This document shows, piece by piece, positions 7,015-14,092 of a stretch of 18,109 nucleotides of DNA. A program made the translations under genes and the position numbers. Source of the stretch: Ignatzschineria sp. Lineage in GTDB: Bacteria > Pseudomonadota > Gammaproteobacteria > Cardiobacteriales > Wohlfahrtiimonadaceae. The notes below the pieces were generated by a model. That model saw only the letters and a list, made by a program, of their open reading frames with translations. It was not told the origin of the DNA and made no database searches. Numbering within the stretch: the stretch's first letter is position 1; the number at the start of each line of letters is the position of its first letter. The stretch is from positions 1 through 18,109 of the forward strand of contig JASLEF010000178.1 of NCBI GenBank assembly GCA_030151245.1. The letters are read 5' to 3'.

Positions 7015-7899
7015 TTAGATGAAGTAAGGATTTAATCCAAAAGTTTGATAATTGTTATCATCGAGTTTTATCGTTAATGGTAGCGTTAACAGATCTTCAA
7101 TGAATGGATCGGTGATTAAAGTTTTAGTACGGTCATGGAATTTAATATAAGTGTTGCACTCATCGCAGACCTCTGCAGACATGCTGCTCTCTAGGGCTTC
7201 AATTTTTACTTGAAAGAGAGATTTATTACTATCACATTCGGTGCAGGTGCTGCGAACAACGTGCCATTTTGTTTCACAAAAGCTGCAATAGAGATAGCGA
7301 AGTCCATCCTCTGAGTTGTCTAAAATAGCGCTAATAGCTGGCATTTTACAGCAAGGACAGAGGTCATTGTCTTGTAGCTGATAATTTGCATCAAGTTTGA
7401 GATTTGTCGCTGAAAAATGGAGTGTTACTTGCATTGAAGCAAGGAGAAACAGTCGTTGTTGAGCCGGGAGAGCTTCAAGATTGAGAGTGATTATATTCTG
7501 AAAGTATTGTTGCGACTTTTCAGGGGGCTGCAAATCTGATGTTAACGAGTGGATCGCTTTTAGAATTTCGCTATAGTCGCTATTATCAGTACTCTCGATA
7601 GTCTCAACAAGGGCTGTGCAGAAAGAGGTTGTGGCTTTTTGAAAAAGTTGGAGCATCTGCTCATTGATTATGAAAAAAGGCTCTGCTGCTTGAAACTCGA
7701 GTTTTGGAGAATATTTTTTCAGTGTTTGAAAAGCAGATTCTTGAGCGCTAACAATTTTCATTAAAAAGGGCAGTACCGGGGACTCTGGCATCTTATTTAA
7801 GGATTTTTGAAGAGCTTGTAAACGAAAAGGATAATGACTGCCTTTAGGGGGAATGACTCGGACAATCTCTTTAACGCCGCCTGTTGGGATCATACTCAT
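7015..7899 (-). CDS. fdhE: Formate dehydrogenase accessory protein FdhE
   Basis: FdhE is a cytoplasmic factor needed to produce active respiratory formate dehydrogenase, thought to act on the cofactor-loaded catalytic subunit before Tat export. The 294-residue protein has the family layout: a helical N-terminal part and a C-terminal metal-binding part with four CxxC pairs at Cys181/184, 205/208, 219/222 and 245/248. The block RYLYCSFCETKWHVVR (201-216) and a C-terminal NPYF match the family as I know it. It is the last gene of the operon, 120 bases after the gamma subunit gene, with a perfect hairpin in the gap. The ribosome binding site is weak (AAAGAG). A second in-frame ATG occurs two codons downstream and could be used instead. 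Low output relative to the structural subunits seems likely from the hairpin and weak site, but that is inference. Confidence 0.95.
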   Translation of the reverse strand: MSMIPTGGVKEIVRVIPPKGSHYPFRLQALQKSLNKMPESPVLPFLMKIVSAQESAFQTLKKYSPKLEFQAAEPFFIINEQMLQLFQKATTSFCTALVETIESTDNSDYSEILKAIHSLTSDLQPPEKSQQYFQNIITLNLEALPAQQRLFLLASMQVTLHFSATNLKLDANYQLQDNDLCPCCKMPAISAILDNSEDGLRYLYCSFCETKWHVVRSTCTECDSNKSLFQVKIEALESSMSAEVCDECNTYIKFHDRTKTLITDPFIEDLLTLPLTIKLDDNNYQTFGLNPYFI

Positions 7900-7953
7900 A
7901 ATGAATTTCTCTTTATTTGTGAGGAGGAATTTATTAATATTCCTGAACCAAAG

Positions 7954-7977
7954 GAACGCACGAGATATCGTGCGTTC
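7954..7977. repeat. Perfect hairpin between fdoI and fdhE
   Basis: GAACGCACGA (7954-7963) and TCGTGCGTTC (7968-7977) form a perfect 10-base-pair GC-rich stem around GATA. It lies in the 120-base gap between the stop codon of the gamma subunit gene and the fdhE start. On the minus strand it is followed by CCTTTGG rather than a T-run, so it looks like an mRNA-stabilising or processing hairpin, or a leaky attenuator, rather than a full terminator. Confidence 0.75.
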
Positions 7978-8019
7978 ACAGTGGATTGATGGGTTAAAAT
8001 GTTATTCAAAAGCTTATAG

Positions 8020-8673
8020 TTACTTTTTCTCTGTTTGATGAGATTGTGCTTTATCATAATTATTAACGACCTCTTCGTACCAAAGAGGGTGATGACTCTC
8101 TGCCCATTTCTCAGTCACCACACCTTCTGTCATGGCTCGGATAGTGCCTTTCACCCAGATTGCTGCATAAACATGCACAATGATCGAAGCAATGAGAATA
8201 AGGGCAAACCATGCATGTAGCAGAATAGCAATACGGCGAAGAGGAATGCTAAACTCATTGGCAAAATAGGGCTGCCACATCATGATGCCTGTGATGATTA
8301 AGACTAACATTGAAAGTGTCATCACCCAGAACATCACCTTTTGTCCTGCATTATATTTACCAACATTAGGCATATGTTCACCTTTGATAACTTTCTTGAC
8401 AGATAAAGCCCACTTGATATCTGCTTTATTGATAAAGTTTCGGCTAACATATCGGAAAAATTGTACAAAAAAACCCACAAACATGATTACGCCGACAAAA
8501 GGATGGACAATACGCGCCATTTGGGGCGTGCCAAATATCTGGCTAAACCAGAAGAAACTAGGGTAGAAGAAGGCGAGTCCTGAAAAAGCCAGAAGGATAA
8601 AGCAAGCAGCCACTACCCAGTGATTAATTCTTTCAGAGGCAGAGTAGCGTTTTATAAGTCTCTCTTTTGCCAT
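8020..8673 (-). CDS. fdoI: Respiratory formate dehydrogenase gamma subunit, cytochrome b556
   Basis: This is the membrane anchor that takes electrons from the beta subunit and passes them through two b hemes to the quinone pool. It has 217 residues and four membrane helices (about 20-40, 55-75, 112-133 and 147-172). The heme ligands expected from E. coli FdnI/FdoI are visible: His18 in ERINHW, His57 in RIVHPF, His153 in LLHAWF and His167 in IVHVYAA. The C-terminal tail has the usual HHPLWYEEV. The start lies two bases after the beta subunit stop, and its AAGGAG ribosome binding site is inside the last codons of that gene, so translation is probably coupled. The symbol fdoI is chosen over fdnI because fdhE is in the same operon, as in the E. 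coli fdo operon. Confidence 0.94.
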   Translation of the reverse strand: MAKERLIKRYSASERINHWVVAACFILLAFSGLAFFYPSFFWFSQIFGTPQMARIVHPFVGVIMFVGFFVQFFRYVSRNFINKADIKWALSVKKVIKGEHMPNVGKYNAGQKVMFWVMTLSMLVLIITGIMMWQPYFANEFSIPLRRIAILLHAWFALILIASIIVHVYAAIWVKGTIRAMTEGVVTEKWAESHHPLWYEEVVNNYDKAQSHQTEKK

Positions 8674-8675
8674 GA

Positions 8676-9584
8676 TTATTCTCCTTTTTCTTTTGGTTTT
8701 TTCGGATCAATCACATCTTTCCCTTCATCTGGATCATCTGCACGACTAGGACCGACTGTGACATAATGGAGGAATCCTGTGAAGATCGCTGCCGCTATTC
8801 CAAATGTTGAGAGAGGTTTTAATAGACCTTTCCAAAGGCTTGTGACGGGACTAATTTGAGGGTCCTTGGGTAATCCGCTATAAAGTTCTGGATTATCTGC
8901 ATGATGGAGTACATACATGACGTGTGTTCCTCCAACGCCAGCAGGATCGTAAAGTCCCGCATTATCATATCCTCGCGCATTAAGATCCTTGATGCGAGTT
9001 GCAGCATACTCTTTCATATCATCTTTTGAACCAAATTGAATAGCACCTGTTGGGCATGATTTTACGCAAGCAGGCTCTTGTCCGACAGCAATACGATCGG
9101 AGCAGAGTGAACATTTATAAGCTTTATTATCGCGTTTACTGAGACGCGGTACGTTAAATGGGCAGCCTGTAATACAGTAACCGCAGCCAATACAGTTTTC
9201 TTGGTTAAAATCGACAATCCCATTGTTGTATTGCACGATCGCGCCAGGAGATGGGCAAGCTTTTAAGCAACCGGGATCCTCACAATGCATACAGCCATCT
9301 TTACGAATTAACCATTCTAGTTTGCCATTTTCTGTGGTTTCATTGAAGCGCATCACCGTCCATGAGTCATTCGTTAAATCGGGAGGATTGTTATAGGTTC
9401 CGTCACAGGTTCCAACGACATCTCGAATATCGTTCCATTCAGAGCAAGCCACTTGACAGGCTTTACAGCCAATACAGGTGGTGACATCAATAAGTTTGGC
9501 AACTTCGGCAATGGGTTTTCGCACATCTGGCGATTTTGTCGAGGTTGCAGAGCGGCGTTTGATATCTAAAGATTCTAAAATCAT
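8676..9584 (-). CDS. fdoH: Respiratory formate dehydrogenase beta subunit, four [4Fe-4S] clusters
   Basis: The beta subunit carries electrons from the alpha subunit to cytochrome b through four [4Fe-4S] clusters. All 16 ligands are present in four groups: Cys37/40/43/47, Cys98/101/106/110, Cys131/134/137/141 and Cys158/161/173/177. A single membrane helix near residues 257-279 anchors it in the inner membrane, as in the E. coli protein. It has no signal peptide of its own; the family is exported with the alpha subunit by the Tat system. It is 302 residues, the normal length. The ATG is 13 bases after the alpha subunit stop and is preceded by GAGGAAG. It has a charged C-terminal tail rich in lysine and glutamate, which overlaps the ribosome binding site of the next gene. 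Confidence 0.96.
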   Translation of the reverse strand: MILESLDIKRRSATSTKSPDVRKPIAEVAKLIDVTTCIGCKACQVACSEWNDIRDVVGTCDGTYNNPPDLTNDSWTVMRFNETTENGKLEWLIRKDGCMHCEDPGCLKACPSPGAIVQYNNGIVDFNQENCIGCGYCITGCPFNVPRLSKRDNKAYKCSLCSDRIAVGQEPACVKSCPTGAIQFGSKDDMKEYAATRIKDLNARGYDNAGLYDPAGVGGTHVMYVLHHADNPELYSGLPKDPQISPVTSLWKGLLKPLSTFGIAAAIFTGFLHYVTVGPSRADDPDEGKDVIDPKKPKEKGE

Positions 9585-9597
9585 TTTCTACTTCCTC

Positions 9598-12500
9598 TTA
9601 AGCATCTAGGGGTTCAACATTCACAAGGAATGTTTTATATTCGGGAGTTTGTGTGTTGGCATCTCCAACGGCGACAGGTAAGAAGTTTGTCATAAAACCT
9701 TTTCTGGCAACGCTCTCAAAGCCCCAATGTAGTGGGACACCTACCTGGTGGATTGTTTTACCATCCACCAGGAGAGGCGTTATTCGTTTAGTAACAACGG
9801 CAACCGCTTCAATATAGCCTCGATTAGAAGAGACCTTGACCTTGTCGCCAATTTTAATCCCTTTTTCAGCGGCGAGAGCTTCACTAATCTCTACAAACTG
9901 TTCAGGTTGAGTGATGGCTGCTAAAAGGGCATTTTTAGTCCAAAATTGGAAGTGTTCTGTTAGACGGTAAGTTGTTCCCACATAGGGGAAGTTTTTATGA
10001 GAGCCTAGCATCTCACGATCTCGTTTAAAAATACGAACAGCAGGATTATTAACTGGCGTATAGAGAGGGTTATAACCTAGTGGCGTTTCCATTGCTTCAA
10101 AATGTGTTGGGAATGGCCCATCGACTAATTTATCTGCAGATGATAAACGACCGACTCCTTCCGGATTCATAATAAAAGGATCCATGGCACTGCCGGGTGC
10201 TGCTGTTGCATCGAAGTCAGGAACGTCCCATCCAACCCATTTTTGCCCATTCCATTTAAAGAGGCGACGTTTAGGATCCCAAGGATTTCCCATTCTATCT
10301 GCCGAGGCTCTATTATAGAGAATTCGACGATTTGCAGGCCATGCCCATGCCCATTTTGCGGTAATCCCTAAGCCTGAAGGGTCGCTATTATCCCGAAGTG
10401 CCATTTGGTTACCATCTTCTGTCCATGAGCCGGCGTAGATCCAGCAGCCTGATGCGGTAGAGCCATCGGCACGAATTTCCCCAAATCCACTTAAAAGTTC
10501 TCCCTTTTTACGAATTAGGTTACCATTTGTGTCGTAGAGATCTTCTAGTGCATAACCATTTTGCTCTTTAGTAATCTCTTCTGCCGTAGGATGTAAAGGC
10601 TGCGCGTAGTTCCATTGAATATTCATGAGAGGTTCATGATAAGCGCCCCCTTCTTTTTGGTAGAGCTCTCGTAATTTAAAGAGTAATCGAGAGAGGATCT
10701 CCGTATCGCCTTTAGACTCTCCAGGAGCATCTGCTGCCTGATAATGCCATTGTAACCAACGAGCAGAGTTCACAATTGATCCCATTCCTTCCACGAAGCA
10801 GTGAGCGGGTAAGCGGTAGACAGTAGTCATCACTTCTTTAGGATTGATCTCATTGTGTTTCCCATGATTTTCCCAGAAGCTACCGGTTTCGGTTGTTTGA
10901 GGGTCTATTACGACGAGATATTTAAGTTTTGCAAGTGCTTGACGATTTTTATTAGAATCAGGAATAGCAGCAAGAGGGTTAAATCCTTGGCAAATATAAC
11001 CATGCATTTCGCCATTACTCATCATTTCAAAAGAGCGAATAATATCGTACATTTTGTCCCATTTAGGGAGGTAGTCAAAGGCAAAATTATTCGCGGCTGT
11101 TGCATGTTCACCGTAGAAGGTCTTCATCATACTATTAAAGAATTTTGGGGTGTTTTTCCAATAATTCATCTGCTCAGGACGAAGCGCTTTTGGGGTTGTT
11201 TCACGGATATATTTCTCATAAGTACTTTGTGCGTCACTTGGGAGGTTTAGGTATGCCGGCAGTTGTGTCGAAAGAAGCCCAAGGTCCGTTAAACCTTGGA
11301 TATTAGAGTGTCCTCGTAATGCATTTACTCCCCCGCCAAGCATCCCCATATTGCCAAGGAGTAATTGAACCATTGCCATGGTTCGGATCATCTGTGTCCC
11401 TACGGTATGTTGTGTCCACCCTAAAGCGTAGAGTATTGTGGATACACGATTATTTGTGGAGCATTCGCCTAATGTTTTAGCTACGTGGAGAAAGTCTTCG
11501 ATAGGCGTTCCTGTAACACGAGTAACCATCTCAGGGGTATACTTCTCATAATGTTTCTTCATCATGCTAAAGACAGAGCGAGGATGGGTGAAGAACTCAG
11601 AGTTGTCAATTTTTGCATAACCTTCGTCATCTAACTCATAAGTCCAAGATTCTCGCTCATATTTTTCTGCTTTAGGGTCCCAGCCTGAGAAGAAACCATC
11701 TTCAAAGCTGTAATCGGGATGCATAATAAATTTCGCATTAGTATATTCACGGACATAATCCCAATTGATTTTGTTGTTTTCAATTAACCAACGGATAAGA
11801 CCGCCCAGAAAAACAATATCGGAACCTGAGCGAATAGGGGCATAGAAGTCGGCAACAGCCGCCGTTCTGTTAAAGCGAGGATCTACACAGAGTAATTGTG
11901 CGCCCCGTTTTTTACCTTCAATTGCCCACTTAAAGCCAACAGGATGCGCTTCAGCGGCATTGCCTCCCATGACTAAAATCACATCCGCATTGCGAATATC
12001 GACCCAGTGATTAGTCATTGCGCCGCGACCAAAACTAGCCGCTAAGCTTGCAACGGTAGATCCATGACAGACGCGCGCTTGGTTATCAATAGCGATCATT
12101 CCGAGCGATCGAACAAATTTTCCAGTCACAAAACCATTCTCATTGGTGGTGGCTGAAGTAGCTAGAAAACCTGTTGAGGTCCATCGATTAACAGTAACCC
12201 CATCGCTATTTTTTTCTTGGAAGTTTGCATCACGGTCATCTTTCATATGTCGTGCGATTTCATCAATGGCACTATCCCAAGAAATTCGTTCCCATTTGTC
12301 TGATCCAGGGCGACGTACTTCAGGATATTTCACGCGATTAGGGCTATGGACAAAGTCTATGACCCCTGCGCCTTTAGGGCAGAGTGAACCTCGGCTGACA
12401 GGATGGTCGGGATCGCCTTCGATATGGATAATTTCAGCATGTGCATTTTTAGGTTTTCCTCCTAAAGAATAGACTAACATGCCACAACCAACGGAGCAGT

Positions 12501-12654
12501 AAGTACAAACCGTACGCGTCTCTTTCGTTTTAAGTAGCTTGTATTGTCTAACAGCAGCTTCGGAAATACTTGGCACTAAGCCGAGGGCTGCAAGACTAGT
12601 TCCGCCGATAGTGCCGGCGGAAACTTTAAAAAACTGCCGTCTTGATAATTGCAT
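9598..12654 (-). CDS. fdoG: Respiratory formate dehydrogenase alpha subunit, Mo/W-bis-MGD, cysteine form
   Basis: This catalytic subunit oxidises formate to CO2 in the periplasm. A twin-arginine signal SRRQFFK (residues 4-10) with a hydrophobic stretch to about 34 directs folded export. The [4Fe-4S] ligands Cys50, Cys53, Cys57 and Cys92 are in the same positions as in E. coli FdnG. The molybdenum or tungsten ligand is at residue 196, where E. coli has selenocysteine; here the codon is TGT (plus-strand 12067-12069), giving QARVCHG, so the reading frame is continuous and no SECIS element is needed. His197, which aids formate oxidation, is kept. The 1018 residues are within a few of the E. coli length. 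The start has AAGGAT nearby. It is the first gene of the operon and diverges from the Nif3-like gene. Confidence 0.96.
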   Translation of the reverse strand: MQLSRRQFFKVSAGTIGGTSLAALGLVPSISEAAVRQYKLLKTKETRTVCTYCSVGCGMLVYSLGGKPKNAHAEIIHIEGDPDHPVSRGSLCPKGAGVIDFVHSPNRVKYPEVRRPGSDKWERISWDSAIDEIARHMKDDRDANFQEKNSDGVTVNRWTSTGFLATSATTNENGFVTGKFVRSLGMIAIDNQARVCHGSTVASLAASFGRGAMTNHWVDIRNADVILVMGGNAAEAHPVGFKWAIEGKKRGAQLLCVDPRFNRTAAVADFYAPIRSGSDIVFLGGLIRWLIENNKINWDYVREYTNAKFIMHPDYSFEDGFFSGWDPKAEKYERESWTYELDDEGYAKIDNSEFFTHPRSVFSMMKKHYEKYTPEMVTRVTGTPIEDFLHVAKTLGECSTNNRVSTILYALGWTQHTVGTQMIRTMAMVQLLLGNMGMLGGGVNALRGHSNIQGLTDLGLLSTQLPAYLNLPSDAQSTYEKYIRETTPKALRPEQMNYWKNTPKFFNSMMKTFYGEHATAANNFAFDYLPKWDKMYDIIRSFEMMSNGEMHGYICQGFNPLAAIPDSNKNRQALAKLKYLVVIDPQTTETGSFWENHGKHNEINPKEVMTTVYRLPAHCFVEGMGSIVNSARWLQWHYQAADAPGESKGDTEILSRLLFKLRELYQKEGGAYHEPLMNIQWNYAQPLHPTAEEITKEQNGYALEDLYDTNGNLIRKKGELLSGFGEIRADGSTASGCWIYAGSWTEDGNQMALRDNSDPSGLGITAKWAWAWPANRRILYNRASADRMGNPWDPKRRLFKWNGQKWVGWDVPDFDATAAPGSAMDPFIMNPEGVGRLSSADKLVDGPFPTHFEAMETPLGYNPLYTPVNNPAVRIFKRDREMLGSHKNFPYVGTTYRLTEHFQFWTKNALLAAITQPEQFVEISEALAAEKGIKIGDKVKVSSNRGYIEAVAVVTKRITPLLVDGKTIHQVGVPLHWGFESVARKGFMTNFLPVAVGDANTQTPEYKTFLVNVEPLDA

Positions 12655-13058
12655 GATGCATCCTTTATCTCATAATTTAATGGAAATATTGAAATGATAT
12701 AAATGTTCTAAAATCCCATTATTAAGTGATGGTTTTGACCTAAAATAAACGACGCATTATATCCCCTGCATTTATATAGTGTTTTGAAAAGTAGTTATAA
12801 CTTGTCCTATGTCAACTAACTTCTCCTGAAGGGTAGTTGTATTAAAAGTCGATTTCAGGTATTGCGGAGATTGGAAATATAACAGAGCAAGAATAGAGCT
12901 ATTTTTTATGGGGGGATTACCGATTGAAGAGAAAGAGAGAGAAAGAAGATAGATCTAGTTCGTAAATTTTTTTTATCTCTATCTGCGGAGAGTGACCTTA
13001 GATGGTAAATTTTTCGGGTATAATCTAGAGGGTAGAGGGCGCTGATTGGCAATATAGG

Positions 13059-13064
13059 TATAAT
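13059..13064 (+). promoter_or_regulatory. Candidate -10 box for the Nif3-like gene
   Basis: A perfect TATAAT lies 95 bases before the Nif3-like start codon. A second copy is 40 bases further upstream (13019-13024). Neither has a good -35 at the usual distance, so either or both could be the promoter. Confidence 0.35.
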
Positions 13065-13100
13065 AGGCAAATATTTATAATATTGTCCCAGTAGCGATGG

Positions 13101-13130
13101 AGTGATTTATCTCTAATCGAAAAAATCACT
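13101..13130 (+). repeat. Hairpin in the leader of the Nif3-like gene
   Basis: AGTGATTT (13101-13108) and AAATCACT (13123-13130) form a perfect eight-base-pair stem with a 14-base loop. It ends 28 bases before the chosen ATG and is not followed by a T-run. A role in translation or message stability is possible but not shown. Confidence 0.4.
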
Positions 13131-13158
13131 GTTAACATTGAAAAGAAGAGTCATTGTC

Positions 13159-13908
13159 ATGAATAACTTAGAGCTTGAAAAGATCATTAATCATAAATTA
13201 GAGAGTCAGTCGATAAAAGATTATGTTCCTAATGGATTGCAGATTGAAGGGAAGTCTGATGTTCAAAGAATATTGACCGGCGTCACTGCGAGTCTTGAGT
13301 TGATTAATACCGCTATTGAGCGAAATGTTGATGCGATATTAGTGCATCATGGGTATTTTTGGAAAAGTGAAACGCCCCTTATTCGCGGGATGAAGTATGA
13401 GCGTATCAAGCGTTTGATTGAAAATGGCATTAATCTGTATGCTTATCATCTTCCACTAGATCTTCATGCTGAGCTTGGTAATAATGCGCAATTGGCAAAA
13501 ATGTGGAATATTCAGAATGTGGCGCCGATAAGTGAGGCGCAGCCGCTTATTTTAACAGGGGATCTCTCTACAACCATGGATATCGTAACGTTGGCAAAGA
13601 TGATAGAAAAAACGCTTCATCGCCAGCCTTTTGTAGAAGCCTCGGGACCTAAGTTAATAAGACGTATTGCTTGGTGTTCAGGTGCCGCACAAGATTATTT
13701 AGAAGAGGTGGCAAATGCAGGGTTTGATGCATTTATCACAGGGGAAGTTTCAGAGCGTACGATCTATATTGCAAGGGAGCTTGGGATTCATTTTATCGCG
13801 GCAGGTCATCATGCAACAGAGCGTGATGGCGTTAAAGCGCTTGGTAAATGGTTGGCTCAAGAATATTCTTTAGATGTCTCGTTTATTGATATTCATAATC
13901 CGATATAA
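13159..13908 (+). CDS. Nif3-like dinuclear metal-centre protein, YbgI family
   Basis: The family forms toroidal hexamers with a two-metal site per subunit; it is sometimes annotated as GTP cyclohydrolase 1 type 2, but its cellular role is not settled. From the ATG at 13159 the protein has 249 residues, close to the 247 of E. coli YbgI. The metal ligands are visible: His63 and His64 in LVHHGYFWK, Asp101 in HLPLDLHAELGNN, and His217/His218 with Glu221 in AGHHATER. A TTG seven codons upstream is in frame, but the family N terminus MxNxELExxIN begins at the ATG, which has a modest GAAGAG eight bases before it. It is followed by a 184-base gap and tamB. I see no functional tie to its neighbours. 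Confidence 0.93.
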   Translation: MNNLELEKIINHKLESQSIKDYVPNGLQIEGKSDVQRILTGVTASLELINTAIERNVDAILVHHGYFWKSETPLIRGMKYERIKRLIENGINLYAYHLPLDLHAELGNNAQLAKMWNIQNVAPISEAQPLILTGDLSTTMDIVTLAKMIEKTLHRQPFVEASGPKLIRRIAWCSGAAQDYLEEVANAGFDAFITGEVSERTIYIARELGIHFIAAGHHATERDGVKALGKWLAQEYSLDVSFIDIHNPI

Positions 13909-13951
13909 TTGACCATTAACCATTTTATGGATTGAATATATTGAGGATAGA

Positions 13952-14047
13952 ATGATCGGTGATAATGATGAAAGTCATCGCCAATACTCACAATTTTATC
14001 ATTTAGAAGATCGATCTTTGATAGAAAGGTCGTCCATGTTTATTTAA
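13952..14047 (+). CDS. Possible 31-residue reading frame upstream of tamB
   Basis: An ATG at 13952, with GAGG (13943-13946) five bases before it, opens 31 codons and ends in TAA at 14045-14047, 45 bases before the tamB start. The product would begin MIGDNDESHRQYSQFYHLED and is polar, with no membrane helix or motif that I recognise. It could be a small gene, a leader peptide for tamB, or chance. Position, start signal and length are the only support. Confidence 0.25.
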   Translation: MIGDNDESHRQYSQFYHLEDRSLIERSSMFI

Positions 14048-14092
14048 AACGATCTAGAATATCAGCCTGTTTTAAAAAGGGAAGAAAGCATA

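Larger units (their letters stand above)
12655..13158. other. Divergent control region between fdoG and the Nif3-like gene
   Basis: About 500 bases without a supportable gene. For the operon on the left, minus-strand TATAAT (12761 to 12756) is a plausible -10 about 100 bases before the fdoG start, but its -35 is poor, which would fit an activator-dependent promoter. I looked for FNR-type TTGAT-N4-ATCAA sites and found only weak partial matches. On the plus strand there are two TATAAT boxes (13019-13024 and 13059-13064), both with weak -35 regions. A purine-only tract spans roughly 12926-12949. A hairpin lies at 13101-13130. Confidence 0.5.

Noticed and set aside
10855..11250. A 131-codon open frame on the plus strand inside the formate dehydrogenase alpha gene.
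   Set aside because: It is antisense to a fully conserved coding region and its product resembles nothing; it is a by-product of codon bias on the other strand.
12691..12704. A possible FNR box (TTGAAATGATATAA) before the formate dehydrogenase operon.
   Set aside because: The left half matches but the right half does not fit TTGAT-N4-ATCAA; too weak to report as a site.
12948..12987. AGATAGA and TCTATCT as a terminator in the divergent region.
   Set aside because: The loop would be about 26 bases and the T-run lies inside the loop rather than after the stem, so it does not look like a terminator.
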